Positions 57,620 to 64,000 of a stretch of DNA of 64,000 nucleotides are shown piece by piece. Source of the stretch: RGIG7213 sp045540335 (GTDB taxonomy: Bacteria > Bacillota > Clostridia > Oscillospirales > CAG-272); the NCBI GenBank assembly GCA_045540335.1, contig JAZQHC010000036.1, forward strand, positions 72,461 to 136,460, written 5' to 3'. A program made the translations under genes and the position numbers. Position 1 is the stretch's first letter; each line of letters opens with the position of its first letter. The notes beneath the pieces were generated by a model. The model had not been told where the DNA came from and did not search any database. It was given only the letters and a program-made list of their open reading frames with translations.

Positions 57620-59179
57620 TTATTTCGCGTAGTCCACCGCGCGGCTTTCCCTGATCATATGCACCTTGATTTGACCCGGGTATTCCAATTCACTTTCGAT
57701 TTTCTTAACGATCTGCCTTGCAACTGCAATCATCTGATCGTCGTTAACCTCTTCAGGTTTAACCATTATGCGGATCTCGCGCCCTGCTTGAATAGCAAAG
57801 GACTTATCAACCCCGCTGAAGCTTTTTGCGATCTCTTCCAATTTTTGAAGCCTTTTAATGTAATTTTCAAGGTCTTCACGGCGTGCGCCCGGCCTCGCCG
57901 CGGATATCGCGTCTGCCGCTTGTACCAATACGGCAATTATAGTTTGTGCTTCCACGTCGCCGTGGTGCGCCTCGATAGCGTGAACTATCTCTTTATTTTC
58001 CTTGTACTTTCTGGCGATATCTACGCCTATCTGTACGTGAGATCCTTCGATCTCCTGCGTCATTGCCTTGCCTATATCGTGCAACAAACCTGCACGCTTT
58101 GCAAGATTAACGTCAACCCCTAACTCTGCAGCCATAATGCCTGCAAGATACGCAACCTCCATAGAATGGTTAAGTACGTTCTGCCCGTAGCTTGTGCGGT
58201 ATCTCAACCTGCCAAGCAGCTTAACAAGCTCGGAATTGATACCGTGGATACCCGTTTCAAACACAGCCCTTTCGCCTGCCTGCTTGATGGATATATCCAC
58301 CTCGCGCCTTGATTTTTCAACTGTTTCTTCGATTCTTGTGGGGTGTATTCTGCCGTCGGATACGAGCTTTTCAAGCGTGAGCCTTGCAACCTCTCTTCTA
58401 ACGGGGTCAAACCCTGAAATCGTAATTGCCTCGGGCGTGTCGTCGATTATCAGATCGACACCCGTAAGCGTTTCAATAGTTCTGATGTTTCTGCCTTCTC
58501 TGCCGATGATCCTGCCCTTCATTTCGTCGTTAGGCAACGCAACAACGGATACGGTAGCTTCCGCCACGTGCTCTGCCGCGCATTTTTGAATAGCAAGAGA
58601 AATGATGTTTTTCGCTTTGGTTTCCGCTTCTTCTTTGAATTGCGCTTCGATCTCTCTTATCTTAGCGGCTTCTTCGTGCCTTACTTCGGATTCGATATGC
58701 TCAAGCAATTCGGCCTTGGCTTCTTCTGCAGTCAGCCCTGCAATTCTTTCAAGCTGTTCTAACTGCTTTGCTTTGATCTTTTCGATCTCGTCAGTCAATT
58801 CGGTGTTTTCGCGGATCTTTTTGTTAAGTGTTTCTTCCTTTTTGTCAAGCGCTTCGTGCTTTTTATCAAGTGCTTCTTCTTTAGCAACTGCCCTGCTTTC
58901 AAGGCGAGACACTTCTTTTCTGCGTTCTTTAATATCTCTGTCAGCTTCAGTTTTCTGACGGAGAATTTCTTCCTTCGCTTCTATCAACGCTTCTTTTTTC
59001 TTGGTTTCTGCCGTTTTAGCAGCTTCATCCACGATTTGCTTTGCCTTTTCCTCGGCAGAGCCTATTGCCGCCTCTGCAACCTTTTTGCGGTACAAAACAC
59101 CTGCAAAAATACCGATTGCAAGGAATACAACGGCGCAAGCAACAGCGATGATAACAGCGGTCGTTATTGATACTGTCAT
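57620..59179 (-). CDS. rny: ribonuclease Y
   Basis: 519 residues. N-terminal membrane helix (about 5-28), long coiled coil (about 35-200, rich in Glu/Lys/Ala), KH domain (MKGRIIGREGRNIRTIE near residue 220) and HD domain with LLHDIGKAM near residue 365. RNase Y is the membrane-bound endonuclease that starts mRNA turnover in many Firmicutes. Together with pnp in this window it covers two parts of the degradosome. Confidence 0.97.
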   Translation of the reverse strand: MTVSITTAVIIAVACAVVFLAIGIFAGVLYRKKVAEAAIGSAEEKAKQIVDEAAKTAETKKKEALIEAKEEILRQKTEADRDIKERRKEVSRLESRAVAKEEALDKKHEALDKKEETLNKKIRENTELTDEIEKIKAKQLEQLERIAGLTAEEAKAELLEHIESEVRHEEAAKIREIEAQFKEEAETKAKNIISLAIQKCAAEHVAEATVSVVALPNDEMKGRIIGREGRNIRTIETLTGVDLIIDDTPEAITISGFDPVRREVARLTLEKLVSDGRIHPTRIEETVEKSRREVDISIKQAGERAVFETGIHGINSELVKLLGRLRYRTSYGQNVLNHSMEVAYLAGIMAAELGVDVNLAKRAGLLHDIGKAMTQEIEGSHVQIGVDIARKYKENKEIVHAIEAHHGDVEAQTIIAVLVQAADAISAARPGARREDLENYIKRLQKLEEIAKSFSGVDKSFAIQAGREIRIMVKPEEVNDDQMIAVARQIVKKIESELEYPGQIKVHMIRESRAVDYAK

Positions 59180-59282
59180 AGTGCCAACAAATTCCCTCCT
59201 TTTCTATTTGTTTTTAAATGAACGATTGCGGTAAATATTGATTTCTATAAATATAATACAATTATAATATACCACATATTAC

Positions 59283-59311
59283 ATTATAATTAAAGCCGGT
59301 TTGTTTGTCAA
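59283..59311 (-). promoter_or_regulatory. sigma-A promoter for rny
   Basis: Perfect TTGACA (59311-59306), 17 nt spacer, perfect TATAAT (59288-59283), giving a leader of about 100 nt that is very AT-rich and holds further TATAAT-like strings. Confidence 0.88.
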
Positions 59312-59371
59312 CCACTTTTCCCGAAATACGTTGTAAAAATCAATAAAAATTTACCTTATATTCTTATTTTT

Positions 59372-60208
59372 TTAGCAAAAATTATACGGTATAACTATTT
59401 CGCACGTTCCTTCAAAATCCTTGAAGTGGGCTGAAGCACCAAGCTCTTGCATCCATTTGCGTGTTTTTACGGTTGCAAATATATGCGTATCGTATCCCTT
59501 GCCGGCATCGTTGTCCCACAGCCATTTAGGCGTCGGCCACAAGCACCCCTTCGGCATTACCGCCTGATAAAAACTGCGCTTTACGCCGTTTTGCCCGTGG
59601 TGCGCCATTTGCACGAAATCGCTTTTAAGCTTTTCTTCACCGTGAAGCTGCAAAACGCGGTCGCCCGCCTCTTCGCCAAGGTCGCCCAAAAACAAAACCC
59701 TTTGCCCTTCGGCATACATCATAAAAACAAGCGAAGAATTATTAAGAACGTTTTCTTTAAATACGTCCTCGCACGCGTAAAGCGTTTCAAATTTAACGCC
59801 GTCGATTTCGCAAACGTCACCGATTTGTGCCGTTTGCACAACGCCCCCAAGCTTGCCGAATGCCGATAAAAGCGCCTCGTTTGCGTAGGCAGGGTCGCCC
59901 GTGCAGGTTTGATAAAATTCGTCGTTTATCATTTTTGAATACACGCGGTTTATCTGTATTTTATCAAAATATTTATCAACGATAACGCCGAAAGCATCAA
60001 CGTGGTCGATATGGTTATGCGTTAAAAACCACGTTTCAACAACAGGCTTTTCGCCGTTTGTAAGCTTATATAAAAAATCCAGCAAATACTCTGCATCACC
60101 CTTGTTTCCGCCGTCTATCACTGCCAATTTTCCGTTTTCGGTTTTAATAACGTACGACATCATCTGCACGGGTGTTGCTGATTTAAGTTGATATAATGAA
60201 ACGCTCAT
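59372..60208 (-). CDS. metallo-beta-lactamase-fold hydrolase (ComEC C-terminal-like)
   Basis: 278 residues. MBL motifs: AVIDGGN (Asp near residue 32), LTHNHIDHVDA near residue 63 (HxHxDH), FLGDLGEEAG near residue 172 and AHHGQNG near residue 198. The layout without a further domain resembles the soluble hydrolase part of ComEC-type proteins. Substrate unknown; likely cytosolic as there is no signal peptide. Divergent from rbfA with its own promoter. Confidence 0.87.
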   Translation of the reverse strand: MSVSLYQLKSATPVQMMSYVIKTENGKLAVIDGGNKGDAEYLLDFLYKLTNGEKPVVETWFLTHNHIDHVDAFGVIVDKYFDKIQINRVYSKMINDEFYQTCTGDPAYANEALLSAFGKLGGVVQTAQIGDVCEIDGVKFETLYACEDVFKENVLNNSSLVFMMYAEGQRVLFLGDLGEEAGDRVLQLHGEEKLKSDFVQMAHHGQNGVKRSFYQAVMPKGCLWPTPKWLWDNDAGKGYDTHIFATVKTRKWMQELGASAHFKDFEGTCEIVIPYNFC

Positions 60209-60233
60209 TTTAAGCCTCCGTTTTTTTGTTTAA

Positions 60234-60262
60234 ACTTTACCATAAAGCAAAAGCAATGTCAA
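60234..60262 (-). promoter_or_regulatory. sigma-A promoter for the MBL hydrolase
   Basis: TTGACA (60262-60257), 17 nt spacer, TAAAGT (60239-60234). Confidence 0.82.
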
Positions 60263-60291
60263 TAAGATTGCAAATATTTGCATACATAACA

Positions 60292-60320
60292 TTGACATTG
60301 AAGAAAATATGTTGTAAAAT
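60292..60320 (+). promoter_or_regulatory. sigma-A promoter for rbfA-mnmG
   Basis: TTGACA (60292-60297), 17 nt spacer, TAAAAT (60315-60320), divergent from the MBL promoter. Confidence 0.87.
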
Positions 60321-60356
60321 AACAAAAGGCAAAACAACCGAAAGGAATATATATAA

Positions 60357-60743
60357 ATGGCAAATTACAGAATACGGCGCATAAACGACGAAATGACGCG
60401 CGAGCTTTGCCGTATAATACGAAACGTAAAAGACCCCCGCGTATCCTCCTACCTTGTAACGGTAACCGGGTGCGAGGTAACGCAGGACCTTAAATATGCA
60501 AAGGTTTTCTATTCGTTTTTAGACGATGCCGCCCCCGACGAGGCAGAGGCAATTCGAAAAGACATAAAAAAAGGGCTTGAAAGCGCAAAGGGCTTTCTTC
60601 GCAGAGAGCTGGCAATGACGCTTAATCTCCGCGTAACGCCCGACCTTGCTTTTATACCCGATACGTCTGTTGAATACGGCGCAAAAATATCGGGCATTTT
60701 AAAGCAGATAAACGAAGAAAACAAAACTACGCAAGAAGAATAA
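60357..60743 (+). CDS. rbfA: 30S ribosome-binding factor A
   Basis: 128 residues. Family features: RIRRINDEMTRELCRIIR, KDPRV, VTQDLKYAKVFYS and PDLAFIPDTSVEYGAKI. It binds the 30S subunit and helps 16S rRNA maturation and cold adaptation. AAAGGAAT precedes the ATG. Here it heads a two-gene unit with mnmG, 10 nt apart, not its usual nusA-infB neighbourhood. Confidence 0.94.
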   Translation: MANYRIRRINDEMTRELCRIIRNVKDPRVSSYLVTVTGCEVTQDLKYAKVFYSFLDDAAPDEAEAIRKDIKKGLESAKGFLRRELAMTLNLRVTPDLAFIPDTSVEYGAKISGILKQINEENKTTQEE

Positions 60744-60753
60744 AGGGCGAAAT

Positions 60754-62628
60754 ATGAACTTCGAACTCGGTAAAACAGACGTTGCGGTAGTAGGCGCAGG
60801 CCACGCAGGAATAGAGGCGGCGCTTGCCTGTGCAAGAATGGGGCTTGACGTTATACTTTTCACCATGAATCTCGATTCGGTGGGAAATATGCCGTGCAAC
60901 CCCTCCATCGGCGGAACGGGAAAGGGCCACCTTGTTTTTGAAATCGACGCACTCGGCGGGGAAATGGGCAGGGCGGCAGACCTCGTAACGCTTCAAAACA
61001 GAATATTGAACAGGGGCAAAGGGCCGGCGGTTCATTCAAAGCGCGTTCAGGCAGATAGGGCAAAATATCACGCAGATATGAAGCACACGCTTGAAAAAAC
61101 GAAAAACCTGCGATTGTATCAGGCAGAGGTAACAGACATAATACGCGACGAAAGCGGCGTATTATGCGGTGTAATTACTGCACTTGGGGCAATATTTCAT
61201 TGCAAGGCCGCCATTATTTGTGCAGGTACATACCTTAACGCGCGCGTTATCGTCGGTGAAAGCACGGTGCAATCAGGGCCTGACGGAATGCTTCCCGCTT
61301 TGGGTCTTTCATCAAATCTTGAAAAGCACGGCGTTAAATTGATGCGCTTTAAAACAGGCACGCCCGCAAGGGTGCTGAAAAGCAGTGTTGACCTTTCCGT
61401 TTTGGAAGAACAGTACAGCGACAGCACTGTTCCCTTTTCATCACTCACCACTAAAGAAGAAATGGCACAACGGCCCGAATTGCCGTGCCACGTGGTATAT
61501 ACAAACGACCAAACGCACAAAATAATAAAAGAAAATCTTCATCGTTCGCCGCTTTACGGCGGCGTTATAAAGGGCACGGGGCCGCGCTATTGCCCAAGCA
61601 TTGAGGATAAAATCGTACGCTTTGCAGACAAACCGCGCCACCAGCTTTTCGTAGAACCGCTTGGCGAAAATACAGAGGAATTATATATACAAGGCTTTTC
61701 GTCTTCATTGCCTGCCGACGTACAGCAAAAAATGCTTCACACGCTGCAAGGGTTTGAAAACGCGCAGATAATGCGCCACGCCTATGCGATAGAATACGAC
61801 TGTATCGACCCCACCCAGCTGAAGCACACGCTTGAATTTAAAAGCATACCCAACCTTTACGGCGCAGGGCAGTTTAACGGCACCTCAGGCTATGAAGAGG
61901 CGGCAGCCCAAGGCTTGATTGCAGGCATCAACGCCGCGTTGAAATTAAATAACAAGGGCGAATTTGTGCTTCGCCGCGACGAAAGCTATATCGGTACGCT
62001 TATAGATGACCTTGTCGTAAAGGGCACTAACGAGCCTTACCGAATGATGACGTCGCGTTCGGAATACAGGTTGCTTTTAAGGCAAGACAACGCCGACGAG
62101 CGCCTTACCCCATACGGGTACGAAATAGGTCTTATAAGCGAAGAAAGATACGCTGAATTCAAAGAAAAACAGCAAAAAATAGAAAACGAAATAAAGCGTG
62201 CCGCCAAGGCAAGCATTCACCCGTGTGAAAAGCTTGACGAAATAACCGACAAGGCACAAACGGAAAGAATAACCGTTACAATGAAGCTTGCCGACCTTTT
62301 AAGAAGGCCGCAGCTTTCGTACGAATTGCTTCTTCCCGTTGACGTTTCGCGCACCGAAACAGACGAAAGCGTTCTGTACGAGGCAGAGGTTAAAATTAAA
62401 TACGAAGGGTACATTAAAAAGCAGCTGTCGGCAGTTAAAGCCGCACACAAGCTTGAAGCAATGAAATTCCCCGAGGATATTGACTTTAAAAAGATAAAGG
62501 GCCTTCGCATCGAGGCAATGCAAAAGCTTGATGCACAGCGCCCGCAAACCGTGGGTGAAGCATCAAGGATAAGCGGCGTTTCCCCTGCGGATATATCAGT
62601 ATTGCTTATCTACCTTGGAATAAGATAA
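60754..62628 (+). CDS. mnmG: tRNA uridine-5-carboxymethylaminomethyl modification enzyme
   Basis: 624 residues, normal length. FAD-binding VVGAGHAGIEAALA near residue 12, the conserved CNPSIGGTGKGHLVFEIDALGG near residue 48, the DGMLPALGLS segment, RYCPSIEDKIVRFADK near residue 275, and the C-terminal helical MnmE/tRNA-binding domain. With MnmE it modifies U34 of tRNAs. It is paired with rbfA rather than mnmE. Confidence 0.97.
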   Translation: MNFELGKTDVAVVGAGHAGIEAALACARMGLDVILFTMNLDSVGNMPCNPSIGGTGKGHLVFEIDALGGEMGRAADLVTLQNRILNRGKGPAVHSKRVQADRAKYHADMKHTLEKTKNLRLYQAEVTDIIRDESGVLCGVITALGAIFHCKAAIICAGTYLNARVIVGESTVQSGPDGMLPALGLSSNLEKHGVKLMRFKTGTPARVLKSSVDLSVLEEQYSDSTVPFSSLTTKEEMAQRPELPCHVVYTNDQTHKIIKENLHRSPLYGGVIKGTGPRYCPSIEDKIVRFADKPRHQLFVEPLGENTEELYIQGFSSSLPADVQQKMLHTLQGFENAQIMRHAYAIEYDCIDPTQLKHTLEFKSIPNLYGAGQFNGTSGYEEAAAQGLIAGINAALKLNNKGEFVLRRDESYIGTLIDDLVVKGTNEPYRMMTSRSEYRLLLRQDNADERLTPYGYEIGLISEERYAEFKEKQQKIENEIKRAAKASIHPCEKLDEITDKAQTERITVTMKLADLLRRPQLSYELLLPVDVSRTETDESVLYEAEVKIKYEGYIKKQLSAVKAAHKLEAMKFPEDIDFKKIKGLRIEAMQKLDAQRPQTVGEASRISGVSPADISVLLIYLGIR

Positions 62629-62660
62629 AAAAAGAAAAACCGCAAATTTAAAGCCCAAGG

Positions 62661-62680
62661 CTTATGAGCGTTCTCATAAG
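62661..62680. repeat. perfect hairpin at the edge of the RAYT remnant
   Basis: CTTATGAG-CGTT-CTCATAAG, 8-bp perfect stem with 4-nt loop, 73 nt upstream of the transposase fragment. It could be a REP/IS200-type end or a transcript-end hairpin of mnmG. Confidence 0.5.
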
Positions 62681-62695
62681 GATGTTTACAAATTT

Positions 62696-62729
62696 CGGCA
62701 GAGAACCTGTTTTCTCTGCCGATTTGTCT
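62696..62729 (+). terminator. terminator after mnmG
   Basis: CGGCAGAGAA / TTCTCTGCCG, 10-bp stem with a 6-nt loop, followed by a T-rich stretch. Confidence 0.85.
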
Positions 62730-62752
62730 TATAATGATACGGGTGATGAAAA

Positions 62753-62920
62753 ATGGACGAACTTAAAAATCGCAAGACCACTCGGTTGAAGGGTGCGGAC
62801 TATAATCGAAATCAAGCCGTGTTTCTCACGATATGCACGAAAGAAAGACGCTGTATTCTTTCTCGTATTGTAGGGACCGGCGATAAAAGAGAACGAAAAA
62901 TAAGAATTTTTAGGAAATAG
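62753..62920 (+). pseudogene. truncated RAYT (REP-associated Y1 transposase) fragment
   Basis: 55 codons ending at TAG. The translation contains TRLKGADYNRNQAVFLTICTKERRC, or in pieces the start-of-domain TRLKGADYN and FLTICTKERR typical of Y1_Tnp/TnpA-REP proteins. After about 45 residues the family match stops; a full protein has 150 or more residues with the HUH motif and catalytic Tyr, both absent here. A dead remnant of an IS200/RAYT-type insertion. Confidence 0.75.
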
Positions 62921-62972
62921 AAACTTTGAAGTTTACACATTGTGGTATTGAAGTGAATGGAGGAATGCAAGG

Positions 62973-63962
62973 GTGAAAAGGAAATACAGAATACTTTCTT
63001 CCGGAGGAATAGACGAAAAGCTATATGTAAACATAAATGGGCATAACCAGTATGTTTTTATTAGGGGAAAAGATATTGATAACCCTATTATTCTAAACCT
63101 TCATGGAGGACCTGCGAATCCGGATGCTTTCTTGACATATGAATTTGCACAAGCGATAACTCATGAATTTACATATGTTTCGTGGGACCAAAGGGGTTGC
63201 GGCAGAACATATTATAAGAACAAACATATTGACCCTAAAAATGAGTCAACCGATTTTGAACAGGCCATTAGAGATGTTGATGAGCTTGTTAATTATTTAT
63301 GTAAGCGTTTTAAGAAAAACAAAATAATCATTATGGGACATTCTTACGGTTCACTGCTGGGTGCCGGTTATGTTGCAAAATATCCCGAGAGAGTTGAAAG
63401 ATATATTGGTATCGGTCAATCAATATCCATTAAAGACACACAGAAAATGAACTATAACGAAGTGGCTTATTTATTGAAGGATGATAAGAAAAAAAGTGAC
63501 AAACTCACAATGGCGTACAAATGTTTGCAAGAGAGTTTTAGCCTTGAAAATCTTATGAAGTTTCAGCGAATAACATTGCCCTGTTTTGTTGGGAATATGC
63601 CTGATATAAAGCAGACTAATCGAATAAAACTCATATTATCATCACCGGATTTAGCATTCACTGATATTAAATGGTTAGCGGGCATGTTAAACTTAAAGGC
63701 ACACTATGCTAGAAACAAAAAACTTTTGGATTATACGCTGTCTGCTAACATCTACCATATTGGAAATGAGTATTCTGTTCCTATGTATTTTATTTCGGGA
63801 GAATATGATAAGAGTTGTCGTGTTGAATTACTTAAAAAGTATTTTGATAGAATTATAGCACCGAATAAAAAAATAGTGATTATGAAAGCGTGTGGTCATT
63901 CACCACAAATTGATGAGCCAATGCTGTTTGCAAAAGAAGTAAAGAAATTACTTCAAAATTAG
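62973..63962 (+). CDS. alpha/beta hydrolase, proline iminopeptidase-like
   Basis: 329 residues from a GTG with GGAGG 9 nt upstream. Motifs: NLHGGPANPD near residue 43 (oxyanion hole), SWDQRGCGRT near residue 70, nucleophile Ser in GHSYGS near residue 122, and a C-terminal ACGHSPQ with catalytic His. These fit the prolyl iminopeptidase group, but substrate is uncertain. Base use is much more AT-rich (many AAA, ATT, TTT codons) than in neighbours, and it follows a transposase remnant, so it was probably acquired by transfer. Confidence 0.87.
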   Translation: MKRKYRILSSGGIDEKLYVNINGHNQYVFIRGKDIDNPIILNLHGGPANPDAFLTYEFAQAITHEFTYVSWDQRGCGRTYYKNKHIDPKNESTDFEQAIRDVDELVNYLCKRFKKNKIIIMGHSYGSLLGAGYVAKYPERVERYIGIGQSISIKDTQKMNYNEVAYLLKDDKKKSDKLTMAYKCLQESFSLENLMKFQRITLPCFVGNMPDIKQTNRIKLILSSPDLAFTDIKWLAGMLNLKAHYARNKKLLDYTLSANIYHIGNEYSVPMYFISGEYDKSCRVELLKKYFDRIIAPNKKIVIMKACGHSPQIDEPMLFAKEVKKLLQN

Positions 63963-64000
63963 ATTAATTCAACCCACTTGCAAAAATAAGCTTATCAGAG

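Overview
The window looks like chromosome from an uncultured, endospore-forming, low-to-moderate-GC member of the Clostridia, probably a gut organism. Evidence for this: sporulation genes (spoIIP, a cwlD-type amidase, a SigH-like sigma factor), a threonine T-box, RNase Y, DUF4364 and RNHCP proteins, a dockerin-bearing exoprotein, and dispersed hairpin repeats of a kind I associate with gut Firmicutes. Consensus sigma-A promoters (TTGACA, 17 bp, TATAAT) are frequent. Genes are packed tightly, with many ATGA and TAATG start-stop overlaps and several convergent genes overlapping at their 3' ends. No rRNA, tRNA or CRISPR array was found.

Layout. 1-5.4 kb (minus): Thr T-box, a membrane-anchored protein, thrS, aroQ, an SDR and an MFS transporter. 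5.4-9.7 kb: an mgsA-like gene with altered catalytic residues, a minD-like gene behind a structured leader, an RNHCP zinc protein and two tandem parvulin lipoproteins. 9.9-16 kb: a glycosyltransferase, spoIIP, DUF4364, a SigH-like sigma factor, a zinc-ribbon protein and cysK. 16-25.8 kb: pnp with a three-hairpin leader, a VanY-type peptidase, an AGCS symporter, cwlD-radA-trmH, then mnmA and a fruK-like kinase.

25.8-37.1 kb holds the main accessory element. It is a compact podovirus-type (P22-like) cassette in one minus-strand operon: small Zn protein, terS, terL, portal, scaffold-like protein, coat, connector, tail nozzle, XhlA-like protein, holin, endolysin, glycine-rich fibre and coiled-coil protein. 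A divergent XRE repressor sits beside it. No integrase, recombination, replication or lysogeny-maintenance genes are present, and no att repeats are visible. The control region has two perfect sigma-A promoters facing each other and a LexA-like box, and the repressor's S24-like domain lacks the Ser-Lys dyad. The last phage gene abuts the fruK promoter. This fits a domesticated phage, conceivably a gene-transfer-agent-like or bacteriocin-like system; a recently decayed prophage or a satellite remains possible.

37.1-50 kb: a split ThrE-type exporter, miaB, a PLP enzyme, a FabG-like reductase, a tiny NPSTG-bearing surface protein, a lipoprotein, a permuted-papain-like protein, a stand-alone GlmU-like acyltransferase with glmM, a BspA-type leucine-rich-repeat surface protein, and the conserved rpmH-rnpA-yidD-yidC-jag block, here without dnaA next to it. 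50-64 kb: a small lipoprotein followed by a hairpin array with GCTTCAT spacers, a catalase, a CHAP-ricin-dockerin exoprotein, a PHP phosphoesterase, tadA, a G5/M23 peptidase, rny, an MBL hydrolase, rbfA-mnmG, a RAYT transposase remnant and an AT-rich alpha/beta hydrolase that looks imported.
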